A stretch of DNA of 64,000 nt from Didymella arachidicola (lineage: Eukaryota; Ascomycota; Dothideomycetes; Pleosporales; Didymellaceae). Below, piece by piece: positions 51,722 to 63,097 of this stretch. The first letter of the stretch is position 1. The number at the start of each line of letters is the position of its first letter. A program made the position numbers and the translations under genes. The stretch covers positions 868,001 through 932,000 of the forward strand of contig CM049985.1 of NCBI GenBank assembly GCA_016630955.3, written 5' to 3'. The notes under the pieces are model-generated. The model was not told the DNA's origin. It was given only the letters and a program-made list of their open reading frames with translations, and made no database searches.

Positions 51722-53161
51722 CTAGTTACTCAACCCCTGACTGACTGCTGCTACCGCTATCTTATAAGCAATAATTTCTCTATGGATAAGCGCCAGCCTC
51801 TCCTCGAGCATACTCCTCTCCTCCTTTGTCGCGTGATCCGGTATGCTCGGCAACAACTCCATCAACATCTTGATCCCCAAATCCGTACTCTCATCGCCAT
51901 TCACAGCTTCAGACGGTCTTCCATTGACCTGCACCAGAGCAGCAGGGGTACCGGAGACAGGCCCATCCGTAGCAGGCGTCAAAAGCGGCGTTTCCGGCAC
52001 CGGCACGTCCTGCGACCACGCAGGTTCCAGAACCACATCGTCCTGCAGGCGACTTAGTCTCGGTTTTCGGCGTCGTCTTGCCTCTTTTGGATCGAGCTCT
52101 GATAGGAATCCTGTTGCATCGATGTCTCGCGGGTCGCTGTCGATCTGCTCCTCTATTGGTGGCATCTCGTTGTCTGCGCGCCCGCGCTTGCGTGTTCGGC
52201 GTGTTTTTGGGCGTGCGGCGGCTTCGCTGTCGGTGCTGGCGACGAAGTTGATAGTCGTGGGCTTGATGAAGTCGCCGTAGATGTGGCGGCCGCTGACGGG
52301 TTCAGGGGGCTCGTTTTCTTGGTCTTGCTCTGAGTCATTGGAGTCTTCTGGCTCTGGCGGATTGGCGGGCGTGGCTGGTGGCGGCATAGGAGGCTTGCTT
52401 TTGGGTGACTTCATACTACGGAGCTTGCCGGGTGGTCGTATGAGGAGGTCAGATGCTTGGCGCTTTATGCCAGGTTTGACTTCCTGCTCCCCTTTTGTCT
52501 CACTCTTTCTCGGTCGCCCTCGATTTCGTGTTGCTGGATTGGCTTCCTCTTGTCGGATCGAATTTGTCCCGTTTGCTATCGCCAAGATACCTTGCGTGCC
52601 TGTAGCGTTGTTGGCTTCGGACCTACCACGTCTTACTGCTGGTCTCTGCGCCTTCGCATCTGCATTTTCTATCTTTTCTGGCTTGTCTGTCCTTCCCCCC
52701 TTTCCGTGTTCAGTCATAGAATGCAACCGCTTAATAACGACTTTGAGATCTGTCGCAGTCATCCAATCCACCTGCCCTTGCCTTGATTTATTGTTCAACT
52801 TGCGTTGACTGATCTGACATGTCAGGTTGCTCCGAAATAGGCCATTGTTGGGGCTCTTGTCCGGATCCTTGTCCTTCACATGGATTGTAGATGCTTCGTG
52901 CAGTAGATGGATGATGTCGATATGCCATTTCCCCGGATCAGCCTCGTTCCTCGGCCAGTGTTCTGAATCAACGCATGTGTTTATATTGGGCTCCGGCAGA
53001 TTCCAGTTCTTGATGATGCCAGATTCGAGGTTCTTAGGGATCGGGTTCCGTACTTCAGTGTCTGGAGGCGGCTTGTCTTTGGGGCGCAAATTCGGCGCCT
53101 TGAAGTTTTTTCGCGGCCTGAGCGGCAGCTTCGAACTGCTTTCTTCGAACCTTCGTGGCAT
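51722..53161 (-). CDS. Unrecognised basic, Pro/Lys-rich protein
   Basis: A single frame of 479 residues, start ATG at 53161. The N-terminus is basic (KLPLRPRKNFKAPNLRPKDK). The most ordered-looking part is NLPEPNINTCVDSEHWPRNE...IDIIHLLHEAS, followed by QGQVDWMTATDLKVVIKRLH. The middle has AT-hook-like and nuclear-signal-like segments (RNRGRPRKSE, RPKTRRTRKRGRAD), and the C-terminus is a helical segment (KEERSMLEERLALIHREIIA). The GRPRK core is compatible with minor-groove DNA binding, so a chromatin or transcription role is a guess only. It shares general style (basic/acidic linkers, C-terminal helix) with the 27-34 kb unknown genes, but no convincing aligned block was found. Confidence 0.6.
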   Translation of the reverse strand: MPRRFEESSSKLPLRPRKNFKAPNLRPKDKPPPDTEVRNPIPKNLESGIIKNWNLPEPNINTCVDSEHWPRNEADPGKWHIDIIHLLHEASTIHVKDKDPDKSPNNGLFRSNLTCQISQRKLNNKSRQGQVDWMTATDLKVVIKRLHSMTEHGKGGRTDKPEKIENADAKAQRPAVRRGRSEANNATGTQGILAIANGTNSIRQEEANPATRNRGRPRKSETKGEQEVKPGIKRQASDLLIRPPGKLRSMKSPKSKPPMPPPATPANPPEPEDSNDSEQDQENEPPEPVSGRHIYGDFIKPTTINFVASTDSEAAARPKTRRTRKRGRADNEMPPIEEQIDSDPRDIDATGFLSELDPKEARRRRKPRLSRLQDDVVLEPAWSQDVPVPETPLLTPATDGPVSGTPAALVQVNGRPSEAVNGDESTDLGIKMLMELLPSIPDHATKEERSMLEERLALIHREIIAYKIAVAAVSQGLSN

Positions 53162-54961
53162 GGTAAGATGATGAGTCTGTAAGGGATGTAGACTGGTATT
53201 GTTGATGCCGTGTTTGCTCTCGCGTAACCCTCCTGCTAGTTGTTGTCATATTGATGCTCCCATCATGTTACATGCCAATTCCATCAACCTTGCATCCGTT
53301 GCATCTCCATCTCTTCCCAGTAATTGGATGTAAGAGTGTTGAAATTCGATTCACTGTTGTGATGGCTCAGTCCAGCCTCACTAAGATGTTGGAGGTGCTG
53401 CTACGTGACGTCAGCAGAAACTTTTAAGCGCTGACCGTGCATCGGCGTGCGACATCTCGACTCGGCGGCTTGAGGCAAAACTCAACAATGAAGCTGTGAT
53501 GCTATTGTATGAATGTCCGCGATGAACGCTCTCTCAGGAACCATGCACATGCTCTTAGACGGGTGCGAGTGACTCCTGAGTCGCGTCAGTCGCTCGGGAC
53601 CGCTCAAGGTTGCTGAACATCCATATCGCTTGCATTGAAAGATATGCGAATCACGATCAGATATCTACAAATGTTCCACCTGATTAAATTACGAAGACCA
53701 TAATGACATTGTAGTGGTGTTGACTCTAGGTTCGATGAAGCAGCTGGAGAGAACCATGTTACCATGTAGATGCGAATAAGTCGGAAATGGTTAGTAGAAT
53801 TAGATAGACGCCGGGTGGTTGCGATTGAAACAGGTCTTCTTGCACTTGGGAAGTTAGCTACCTGTCTCCTCAAACACTAAACGACTTCGACTAATTCGCA
53901 TTCCTTTAGTGCCCTTGGCTTAACCATTGCTTCCTTGTCGAGCCACCGGTAGAACAACATTTCTCTCTCGCATCAGAACCTCCATTCTGAATGGATCGAC
54001 ATTCGTGGCATGCAGTGAGCACCGATGTGCGTACAAGGTTGGCGACATACGGGGTTGACAAGAGTTTCTGGGGGACGTGCAAAATCTGAAATCCTTCCTG
54101 TAACCCTCGGAGACGAGGTTAATATTTATTTTGACAGGAAACGCACGCATCGAAAGCTCAAGTAGGAAACGATGCGATCAGGCTAGAAACGCCTTTAACA
54201 ACGACCCGTTAAGGTGCGCCAATGTCCCTGATGAAATTGCTATTTTGAAGGGACGTTTTCTACAGAATAAGAAGCCCAGGTCATTGCCCACAATACTGGG
54301 CTTTTCGGGATGGAGACCAAGATTCCAAGATATCCATTCCGCAACGAGAGCACGTAACAACCCTACTTGTGTATCGAAAGACCAGTACGCTTTTTCTCGG
54401 TAGATCGAAACCAGAGATCTTCGGAGAGATTGCGAGCTCCGCTTGGCATTCGGCGATATCTCCGTGACGCCTCCCCAACGCTTCCCCAAGTTCTCCACAC
54501 TCTCCGCTAAAGCATCGCGAGGTCCGCTGTCTTAAATTGGCGAATGTCCGTTGTTTACCCCGGTCACGCCAAGCTTGCTCCTCAGGCATCACGTCACCGT
54601 ACTAAGAGGAGTTGTTCCGATCGACATGGATCCTCAGGAACGGCGCGCAAAGAAACGAAACAGTAACATTTGTCCGCCCGGTTAACCCCGGTAGAGGCGC
54701 TGAACTTCCTCCAATGGCTGAAGCTTGTCGCTGCACAAGAGGCTGACAGCCGTGCGTACCTGCGGGAACTGCTATACCGAATACCCAGATCAGGCATGGT
54801 GGTGAAGGCAAACTCTTGTAGGGATCATCACGGCATCTCGAATGTCACCTTGCCAAGTTCCGGGTGAAGTGGTAGGCAAAATGGAAGGACTACAAAAGCC
54901 AGGGGCCCGGGCATGTTGTTCGGTCATTACTTCATGAACAACGATCTCCACAATCGTCGAC
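53162..54961. other. 1.8 kb region without a supportable gene
   Basis: Overlapping open frames of 60-106 codons are present, including two on the minus strand at 54178-54592. None shows a known motif or a clear exon chain. The end of the region carries the GH51 promoter. Confidence 0.35.
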
Positions 54962-57090
54962 ATGGGGCTCTTTGCAAAGGCTTTCCTCGCCGCTGCGGCA
55001 GTAGCATCGGTCGGTGCTATTGACATCTCTGTCAAGTCTAACGGTGGGAATCAGACTGGCAAATTTGGCCACTCTTATGGCTACGGCTTTCTCCACGAGG
55101 TCAGTTTCTACGATGCGCGTTGATTCATTCCTGCTGACAAAGCTAGGATATCAACAATTCCGGCGATGGTGGTATCTACGCCGAGTTGATCCAGAACCGT
55201 GCTTTCCAGTACAGCAGAAGCTTCCCGGTCTCCACAGCTCACTACTTCCCCATCAACGGTGCAAGCCTTAGCATCAATAACAATGGTACTGAGCCACTGT
55301 CTGAGGCGCTTCCTGCTTCCCTGAAGGTCGCTACTGGCAACGGCACTGTTGGCAAGATCGGCTTCGAGAACGAGGGCTACTGGGGCATAGATGTCAGGAC
55401 GCACAAGTACACCGGATCTTTTTGGGTCAAGGGTGCTTACACCGGCGTTTTCACAGCTTCGCTGCAGTCGAACCTGACAGACGATATCTTCGGCTCTGTT
55501 GAGGTCGAGTCGAAGTCAAGTGGTTCTGAGTGGGTCGAGCACACCTTTGAGCTCACTCCCGAGAAAGATGCTCCCAACTCGAACAACACCTTCGCTATCA
55601 CCTTCGACCCTTCGGGCACTCAGAGTGGGTATCTCGACTTCAACCTTATCAGTTTGTTCCCTCCCACGTACAAGAACCGCAAGAATGGTCTCCGTGTCGA
55701 TATCGCAGAGGCGCTCGCTGAGATGAACCCTCATTTCCTTCGTTTCCCTGGTGGTAACATGCTCGAGGGTCTCGAGAACGACACTTACTGGGACTGGAAA
55801 GACACTCTTGGTCCGCTCAAGGAGCGTCCAGGTTTCCAGGGTGTATGGGGCTACCAGCAGACCCACGGCCTCGGCATAATGGAGTATCTTGAATGGGCTG
55901 AGGATATGGATCTCCAGATCGTCATTGGCGTCTGGGCAGGTCTCGCCTTGAACGGCGACGTTACCCCCAAGGAGGATCTTCAGCCCTTCATCGACGACGC
56001 TTTGAATGAGATCGAGTTCATTCGCGGCTCAGCGGATACCGAGTGGGGTGCTAGGCGCGCCGCTCTCGGCCACCCAGAGCCTTTTGAGTTGAACTACGTC
56101 GAGATCGGTAACGAGGACTGGCTCGCTGGATTCCCCGGAGGTTGGGACTCGTACAAGGAGTACCGCTTTACCCTGTTCCACGATGCCATCAAGGCCAAGT
56201 ATCCTGAGATTCAGATCATTGGTTCTTCAGCCACCAGTGACCCCTCCGTCGAGGGTGCCACCACCGGCCCCAACCTCGAAGAAGGCATCAAGTACCCCGC
56301 CGACGCCATCGGCGATTACCATCCCTACCGCGAGCCTGATGAGCTTGTCAAGGAGTTCGACCGCTTCGACAATGACATCGGTCACATCATCGGTGAGGTC
56401 GCTGCTACCCACGTCAACGGCGCTACACCTCCCCGCTGGGACGGCCCTCTCTACAAGTACCCCTGGTGGATTGGTGCTGTTGGCGAGGCTGTATCTCTGA
56501 TCGGCTACGAGCGTAACTCTGACCGCATTCCCGGTACCTTCTATGCTCCCGTCTTGAAAAACGAGAACCGCTTCCAGTGGCCCATCACACTCATTCAATT
56601 CACAGCCGACGCCAAGCAGACCACTCGTGCTGTCACTTGGTACTGCTGGAGCCTGTTTGCGCATCACCCCATCTCGCACACTCTCCCTACCACTTCCAAC
56701 TCCAGTTATGGACCCGTCTACTGGGGAGCCGGAAAGGACGAGGCTCGCAATGGTGCACTCGTTTGGAAGGGCGCGGTCTACAACACCACCGACAACGCCT
56801 CAGTTCCCATTACCGTGCAGTTTGAAGGTATCCAGGCCGGTGCCAAGGCACAGCTGACCTACCTCACCAACTCTGTCGGCGACCCTTACGCTTACAACGA
56901 CCCTCGCACTGGCATCCAGATTGTCGACACCACGACCAAGGAGCTGACTGCTGGTGCCAATGGTGCTTTCGAGTTCAGTCTGCCCCAGCTCAGTGTTGCC
57001 GTCTTGGACACTGATGTAGCCGCCGGTAACTCGACTGGGTATAAGAAGGCTAAGAGGATGCCGATTCCTAGATACCAGAGGAAGTGGTAA
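54962..57090 (+). CDS. Secreted GH51 alpha-L-arabinofuranosidase
   Basis: Exons 54962-55099 and 55147-57090 join across a 47-base intron (GTCAGT donor, GCTAG acceptor) into 693 residues. A signal peptide is clear (MGLFAKAFLAAAAVASVGAI). It is followed by GHSYGYGFLHE-DINNSGDGG, the start of the catalytic fold. The acid/base Glu is in ELNYVEIGNEDW (near 368) and the probable nucleophile Glu is in HIIGEVAATHV (near 462). Also visible are NPHFLRFPGGNMLEG and the C-terminal beta-sandwich (GAFEFSLPQLSVAVLDTD). Many N-x-S/T sites fit a secreted glycoprotein. It releases arabinose from arabinoxylan or arabinan in plant cell walls. A basic tail (KKAKRMPIPRYQRKW) ends the protein. Confidence 0.93.
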
Positions 57091-57537
57091 TTGTAAACAC
57101 TTGTATATATTGATCAGCCTTTGGGCCTATTTATCCAAAAGTTGTCAAGCGTGATAAATCGCTTTTTGTGTCGGTTTCTGACTGTGCGTGAGGTTGATGA
57201 CGCAGTAAGGGGCGGAACCAAGCATGCATTGTGCGCATGTTATGGCTGACGCGAGCAAGTACTGCCAGGATGCTGCAATCGAGAAGCAGAATTGGCGATT
57301 GAAACATACTGTCAATCGATAGCATATAATGTCAATGGCTTGTGATGAAGTCGAGCAGCTCGCACCGCCTGCCTCGGGCAGTGGCGCTAGTTGTCGTGCC
57401 TCGGCTCAGCTTCAGATCGACGTTGACTTTTGGAACAGCTCCAAGGCTTTGGCACCACCTAGCACGACATGGTGGCATGCTATAAACCACCGTGAGGCCC
57501 GCATTACGGGGCTCTATACTCTCTTTAATTCCGTACC
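57091..57537. other. Spacer between GH51 and the esterase gene
   Basis: About 450 bases contain the GH51 3' region and the promoter of the next gene. No gene found. Confidence 0.4.
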
Positions 57538-58668
57538 ATGGTTCTCTTGAGTTACCAGCCTTTTAAAGGCATCTACGTGCTCGCCGCACTGGGCTTCGAG
57601 TTCCTCCGGCTCCCCCTCTTCATCATCAAGTTTCTCACCAGCTACGGCCGGCAGCACCCTGAATGGACTTTCCGCCAGGCGCTGACAACGCAGATCATTT
57701 TTGCTGTCGTTTACCACACCGCGACTATCCAGGCGAAGACACCGACTCCGCTCACGCCGGGCGCTGAGAAGGAGCGGTTCGTGCGCATTAAGCCAGCAGA
57801 TGGAGACCAGTACAAAGGGCCGCTGCGCAGCAACAACGATATCAGGCCCGTCGAAATAGGCGCGACATGGTATCCGGCGCTCCTGAGTGCATCGGCGGAG
57901 AAGAAAGGGTTGAAGATCATCCTGCACATCCATGGCGGTGCATTTGTCTCCGGCGATGGCCGCACACAAGCCTCGGGCTACTTCGCGAAGCTCCTGCAGA
58001 AGCACGTCGGCGCAACACACATCTTGATGCCCCAATACCGCATCTCTACTCTCCCAGCAAGCAAGACTTCGAACGCATTCCCCGCCGCACTGCAAGATAG
58101 CCTAACCGCCTATCTGTATCTCCTCAACGACCTGCACATCGCACCCTCAAACATCATCCTCTCCGGCGACAGCGCCGGCGCGAACGCCACCATCTCGCTG
58201 TTGCGCTACATCAGTGAATTCGGGCCTGCCCTACACGTGCCAAACCCCTCCGCCGCACTCCTATGGAGCCCCTGGATCGACCCCAGCGACACATCCAGCG
58301 CCTTTTTGCACGACAATCCCAACTATGGTAGCGACTACCTATCGGTCCCTTTCACACGTTGGGGCAGCGGCGCCTACGCGGGCAACGGCGGCAAGGAGGT
58401 CCTTTCGAATCCATACTTCAGCCACAAGGGGCGCACGTTCAGGTCCGAGGTACCGATGTTTGTGAACACAGGAGGTGGAGAGGTTTTGTATTTTGATGTT
58501 CGCGAGTGGGCGAAGAATATGAGTGAGGCGGACAATGATGTCAAATTGGATATTGAGGAGCATGTGCCGCATGATATTTTGTTGATTGGGAATATTCTCG
58601 GATTCCATGATGAGGCAACGGCTTGTGCAAAGAGGGCGGGGAAGTGGCTGCAGAGCAAGCGGGCTTGA
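57538..58668 (+). CDS. HSL-type alpha/beta hydrolase (fold-3 esterase/lipase)
   Basis: A single exon of 376 residues. The N-terminal 60 residues hold a hydrophobic helix (IYVLAALGFEFLRLPLFIIK) that may anchor it to a membrane. The oxyanion-hole motif is LHIHGGAFVSGDGR (HGG near residue 132). The nucleophile elbow is ILSGDSAGANATI (Ser near 211). Late acid and base candidates are in VPMFVNTGGGEVLYFD and ILGFHDEATACA, with His in the latter. These mark the hormone-sensitive-lipase group of carboxylesterases. Likely substrates are short or medium acyl esters. The full motif set is present, unlike the serine-less relative at 35.5 kb. Confidence 0.9.
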   Translation: MVLLSYQPFKGIYVLAALGFEFLRLPLFIIKFLTSYGRQHPEWTFRQALTTQIIFAVVYHTATIQAKTPTPLTPGAEKERFVRIKPADGDQYKGPLRSNNDIRPVEIGATWYPALLSASAEKKGLKIILHIHGGAFVSGDGRTQASGYFAKLLQKHVGATHILMPQYRISTLPASKTSNAFPAALQDSLTAYLYLLNDLHIAPSNIILSGDSAGANATISLLRYISEFGPALHVPNPSAALLWSPWIDPSDTSSAFLHDNPNYGSDYLSVPFTRWGSGAYAGNGGKEVLSNPYFSHKGRTFRSEVPMFVNTGGGEVLYFDVREWAKNMSEADNDVKLDIEEHVPHDILLIGNILGFHDEATACAKRAGKWLQSKRA

Positions 58669-60240
58669 GTTGCTGCTCTTGGTCGATTTGTGCATCAAGT
58701 AAGGCGCCTTGGGCGAGTTGCTTTCGCTTCTAGCATATTTGCATGTCACAAAGTAATCGCCCACCTCTTTGTTGACCTTCTATCTACAGCTACATGTTTG
58801 CCACTGTACGCGTCTTCTGGGAGCTTTTCGCAGCACGAACGACGCATGTTCAGAAGCTCGCGGCCCTTTAGATGCCTACAACCGTTCGCCCTGATCCACA
58901 TACACGTCAATGGCGGTTTGCGCAGCCGACTAGGTTTCTACTGTCATGAGGATCTTTTCATGACCGCATTACGTCTCACGTGGTTGCACGTACCGAGGAT
59001 CAATACACCAACAAATCAACCCTCGCACTGGCACATCTCAACGCGAGCAACATGGATAACCCGGACGTCGATAGGCAAATTCAAGGCTGTATGGTAGCGT
59101 GATACCTAGCATTGGCATCTTCTTAGAGACATGAAGCCTCCATCAAGCCCAATCTGCCCTCAAAGCTGGCCCAAAGCAGTCATCAGGGGGCTGAGCGAGC
59201 TTGTAAACTGGATGCTCGCAGTAAGAGTATGGAAGATTGATTGAAAAATTTGTAATTCGTCAAAGTGGATGGAGAACTTGTATTGATAGCAGTTAAAGCA
59301 GGACAGGAGACCCTGCCAACGATACTGAGAGACTACTTGGAAACACTGGTCCAAATAGAGCAACGGATGCAGCATTTGGAGACTAGTTTGCGGAGCACCC
59401 TCGTCGAAGAGCTCTTTGATAACTGCAGTCACAACCCGTTCTGCATCAACATCTTACAAGGTGTCAATAGAATGCCTGCTAGTGTGTGCAAAGATCCTGA
59501 ATCTGCCAATAGGCATCCTAAAGTTGCAGGGTACTGTAATTAGCTATTGCTAATGTTCAGCAAACCGGCAAGGTATTTGATATGATTGACGCGGTAGTCG
59601 CTGAGCGTATCGACAGTTTCCACAATACAACATCACGTATGCTCCTGGAGGATTCGGACGCAGCGGATGATCGTCTCTTCACTTCAAAGGAGCGTTTCAA
59701 GTACGCGTGACTGGTGGCACTATTAGTAAAACAACTCCGCGTAATGTCGCCGAAGATATCGAAATAGAATGAACATCACTCAAGTGGGATGACACACTGA
59801 TAGTTGAGAAGTGGTAGAGATTTGGAATGTTTTCTGCTGCTCATAAGGGACGTTGGCAACAGCGTTCAGGTCTACAAAGCTATCGAGGACGTAACCGTCA
59901 GTCGGGATTAGGAAAGAGACCCAACTAGATCGAGCGAGGAGCTACGAGAGAGGGATCTTAAGACCTCACACAGACGCCTGGATGGATATCGCGAGGCTCT
60001 CTAGCGTAGAATGAGGGGTCGAAGTTTGGGCTGTCCGATTGAGATACTCAATCATCCCCACCGACCTCGCGGGAAGGGTAAGTGGTTAATTGATTCCAGA
60101 GACTGGGTAATTGATGTGACCACAACACGTATAAGACCGCTGCTCTGTGTCGAGCGCAGTCGTATGAGAACTTGCTGCCGCAAAGGTCATCACATATATC
60201 AGTATATGCACCCAGTCTTTCCGTATCTCGGACTATATCA
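58669..60240. other. 1.6 kb region with gene remnants only
   Basis: This lies between the esterase and the convergent transporter gene. Apart from the remnant at 59265-59790, no coding signal was found. Confidence 0.35.
59265..59788 (+). pseudogene. Remnant of a fungal coiled/STAND-associated N-terminal region
   Basis: The frame from 59265 reads VLIAVKAGQETLPTILRDYL and EQRMQHLETSLRSTLVEELF. After a possible short intron (GTACTG donor, TGCTAATGTTCAG end, about 30 bases) it continues QQTGKVFDMIDAVVAERIDS then MLLEDSDAADDRLFTSKERF. After a frame change it reads TGGTISKTTPRNVAEDIEIE before stopping. The pattern of a helical segment followed by ISKTTPRNVAEDIEI resembles the linker found in fungal NACHT/ankyrin-type proteins. 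The downstream part is absent. It is too broken to be a working gene; the family link is from memory and weak. Confidence 0.35.
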
Positions 60241-61550
60241 TCATCCCTCCGCCCTTTGATCGTCGGCCAACAGCGGTCTGCTCTCCTCATCAACAATCTT
60301 GCTCTTGCTTTCATCCTTGACTACAGTGTTTTTCTGCAGTGTGATCCAGACGGCAGCACCAATGATCAGTGCCGCGCCTCCAAAGCTCTCGATTGGCGGT
60401 GTTGTGCCCCAGATCACTCTCTCGATGACCAAAGTGAGTACCAGCTGCAGGTACATCAAGTTTGTAGCTCGTCCGGCTTTCTCTCTCTGTAGTCCCTCCG
60501 TCAACAAGAACTGCAGAAGAAACCCTGTCAGACCAATGATTGCAATCAGTCCCCAATGCCCGCCACTCTCGGGCATGACGAAGTGCAAGTCAGGGTGTAT
60601 AAGTAGGATGGCTGCGGAACCGACGGTAGCGATGGCAGCAAAGTAGTTGACAGAGATGAGCGAGTGTGCGCGCTTGCCAATGACACGTATACTTGCGTAT
60701 GCCATGGATGCTCCAAAGGCACCCAGTACAGCCGCAAGAACAGCGAGCGTACGCTGAGTCGGTGAGATGGGCGCTGGCGTCGTCTTCGGCGACGACATGA
60801 CATCCAGCAATATCTTAACGACTGCATCGGCTTCGGGCTGCCCGGTGATGGGATCCACGGGCGGGTTGGGAAAGAGCCATGTTGGTCGCGCGACGAGCAG
60901 AACACCGCTAAAGGCAATGAGAGCTGCGAGTGCCTCGCGCACGGTGAAGGGTTCGCGTAGCCAGATGAAGCAGACTAGCGCCGTAAGGGTTGGAATGATG
61001 AAGGTGATGACCGTGGCGTCGGAAATATTGAGCCATGATAACGAGTCTGCAGTTGATTAGCACGCGTCTTTAGTGACCTCAACATCGCATTCTGGAATCC
61101 CAGCGTACAGTAGAGTCCAAATAACCCAATGAAGCCACAAGTTCCGCGCAAAATAAGCAGCCATCTAATTCCCTTTGCTCCCAGCGGGAAGTCCTGAGTC
61201 TTGTGCCACACCATGTACAGCATGCCAATTATGGTAGTACACGACATGCGAATGAAAATGATCTGCATTGCGTGAAACTTTGTCTCGTAGCCAGTCGCAA
61301 GGAGTTTTGCTGCCGTGTTCATGATGGAACCGCAAGTCTGCGCGAGGAACACTAAGACGAGACCAAAGTTTCGGTCGTAAAAGGCATGCATCCTCTGCTT
61401 CAGAGTCCGCTTGTGGTGTGCGCATGCAGGATCATCTCTCTGCAGCCTTTCCTGCTCTTCTTCCGGAATAGGTTCCGCAGGAATTTCTTGCAGACAGTCA
61501 TCTTGCACGGGCGGCCCTGATGGCGTTGAAGTCGCAGTTCCGTATGCCAT
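60241..61550 (-). CDS. EamA/DMT-family membrane transporter (SLC35G-like)
   Basis: Exons 61550-61109 and 61046-60241 join across a 62-base intron (GTACGC donor, GTGCTAATC branch, TGCAG acceptor) to 415 residues. The splice gives GLFGLY-YSLSWLNISDATVI, restoring a full helix 4-5 region. The ATG at 61550 is used because residues before it in the open frame look untranslated. About ten membrane helices are visible, including GLVLVFLAQTCGSIMNTAAK, TVITFIIPTLTALVCFIW, VREALAALIAFSGVLLVA, LAVLAAVLGAFGASMAYASI and GLIAIIGLTGFLLQFLLTEG. This is the two-repeat EamA fold of drug/metabolite transporters. The C-terminal tail is charged (KDESKSKIVDEESRPLLADD). The substrate is unknown. Confidence 0.88.
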
Positions 61551-62082
61551 GACGTGAGTTGAGCGAAAAAGAACTGCAACAAAAGTACCGAAGAGACGGG
61601 AAATTGGAGTTCGTTCTGCAGGGACGCAAATAATCATGGGGAAGGAATCTTGAGACAGGCTGCAGATGCTAAAGACCCACTTTTGCCGGTTGCCGCACCT
61701 AGCCATCTTTAGGCGGTCAACCACATATGTCACGCGTGAACAGAACGATACAATGGTGGGCGTCGATTTCCACGATGATTGAAAAGTGATATTTGTGAGC
61801 TATGTGGCAGGGCCATCCGAGCACCTCAAGAGGTTGACATCTCAGGTAAAATTTTCGCCGTATTGCTAGGTTGTGTGGGATCAACGCCAGTCAAAGCAGA
61901 ACTTCGTTCGAAGGTCCCTATGCGAGAGCGTGCTGTCGTAATAGCTTCGACGTCCAACTCTGAGCCAATTCCATCAGCAAGGGATATTCTTGTGCTATTC
62001 GCTCATCGAAAGTGCTGTGGATTCGCTGGGCCACTTCTACTCGATCGTACGTATGCCCCGCAATATCAAGGAGTTTTTCGAG
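61551..62082. other. Spacer between the transporter gene and a truncated transposon
   Basis: It holds the transporter promoter. From about 61921 the minus strand has an open stretch in frame with the truncated transposase to its right (KLLDIAGHTYDRVEVAQRIH...LLMELAQSWTSKLLRQHALA, then TAG). This looks helical but is not recognised. Confidence 0.35.
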
Positions 62083-62814
62083 GCCGTCGATAATCAGCAG
62101 TCGGTGGGTACCAACAGTACGCTCCTTTGTATGCGCGTCAAAGTGCTTTAACCACTTAAAACCAAGCTTATTAGCAGTCTAGCCGTTACTAGAGACTCCA
62201 ATAACCCAATCCTGGGGCAGGTCTTCCTCCTTGTACCAGCCAGAGAGGTGGTGGCGTGCCTTGAAGATAATGAAGGGCGGGATGGCCCATCCTTTGGCAT
62301 TGATGCCCTGTATAACCGTTACCCATTCCTGGTTGCCTGGCTAGACGGCCTTTGGCCTTCCTCGTCTCTCTGAAGCTGTAACGACTGCTTCTGTAGATAT
62401 CTGGCCCATCATAAAGCCTGTCTTATCAAAGTTATGCACGTCGTCATCTGGGATGCCATACTTGGCTTTGACATTGGCTACCAGGTTGAACTAGCCCTGC
62501 ACAACCCCAGAATCCTCACAGAGGGCTCTTTTGTAGTCGTACTTGCGATTGAACTTCGTTTTGAGCTCTAGTTGACGCTTAACAAAAGTACTGGGCCAGT
62601 TTGTGCCAACAGGGCCCAGATTGCGCTCAGCGCGCAGAGAATTGGCCATAGCAGCCACATCTGCAAGCCGAGGGCCAAATCCTCGCTCGTCTAGCTCAAG
62701 TATGTGATCAACAATCACCTGCTCCTCCAGATTGTCCAGCCCTCGTGAGTTGGGCATAGTATCGCCTCGTGAAGGTCGTCCAGCGCGTCGTGTGCTTAGT
62801 GTACTCTGAGGCAC
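62083..62814 (-). pseudogene. Truncated transposase with three premature TAG stops
   Basis: From ATG 62814 the frame reads GLDNLEEQVIVDHILELDER, VGTNWPSTFVKRQLELKTKF and NRKYDYKRALCEDSG, the CENP-B/Tc5-type DNA-binding region. TAG at 62491-62493 interrupts GxFNLV where relatives have Trp. Then comes YGIPDDDVHNFDKTGFMMGQ with the first catalytic Asp, a TAG at 62341-62343 before PGNQEWVTVIQGINAKGWAI, a TAG at 62179-62181 in NGxTANKLGFKW, and HRLLIIDG with the second Asp. Similarity ends there. The glutamate after the first Asp is Lys. The stops equal TGG-to-TAG or CAG-to-TAG changes. The gene cannot be functional. Confidence 0.85.
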
Positions 62815-63006
62815 CTTGTAGATAGCTGCAGCGCGTCGCTGTGAGAGATTCGCGTCTTATTTAAGAGCTTAAAGCGCAAGCTAGATTTGAGTTTCCTTTA
62901 ACGCGTTAATAATAGGTTGTTGTTGAGGCATTGGTGTAGAGAGGGTACTTTGGTAGGGTCTTGGCAAAAGTGATCAGCTCGCCCGTTGATCAGCTCGCCC
63001 GTGGGG
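62083..63006 (-). mobile_element. Truncated, RIP-mutated Fot1/Tc5-like transposon
   Basis: Only the 5' part of an element is left. The right end at 63006 is followed by TA. Its terminal region (about 62952-63006) contains two copies of a 16-base unit (TGATCAGCTCGCCCGT) next to GTCTTGGCAAAAG. The left part of the element is missing; homology stops inside the catalytic core at about 62083. Its terminal sequence is clearly related to that of the next element at 63098. Confidence 0.8.
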
Positions 63007-63097
63007 TACGTTACCTTTTAAATTTTAGAAACAGCTTCTTTATATACTTGCAGCTCTGCTATACAAAAATTAGAATTTAACACCTAGTACTAATGTA
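63007..63097. other. 91-base A+T-rich spacer between two transposon ends
   Basis: This short AT-rich segment (TTACCTTTTAAATTTTAGAA and similar) lies between the TA at the left element's end and the TA at 63096-63097 before the right element. It could be host DNA or a remnant of either element. Confidence 0.5.

Noticed and set aside
51722..53161. Fourth member of the 27-34 kb paralog group
   Set aside because: Similar overall style (charged linkers, C-terminal helix), but no shared ordered block such as SYDP/PFRDHR was found.
54178..54592. Two overlapping minus-strand frames of about 105 codons
   Set aside because: They overlap in different frames, lack recognisable motifs and have no splice partners. 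They may be remnants, but this cannot be supported.
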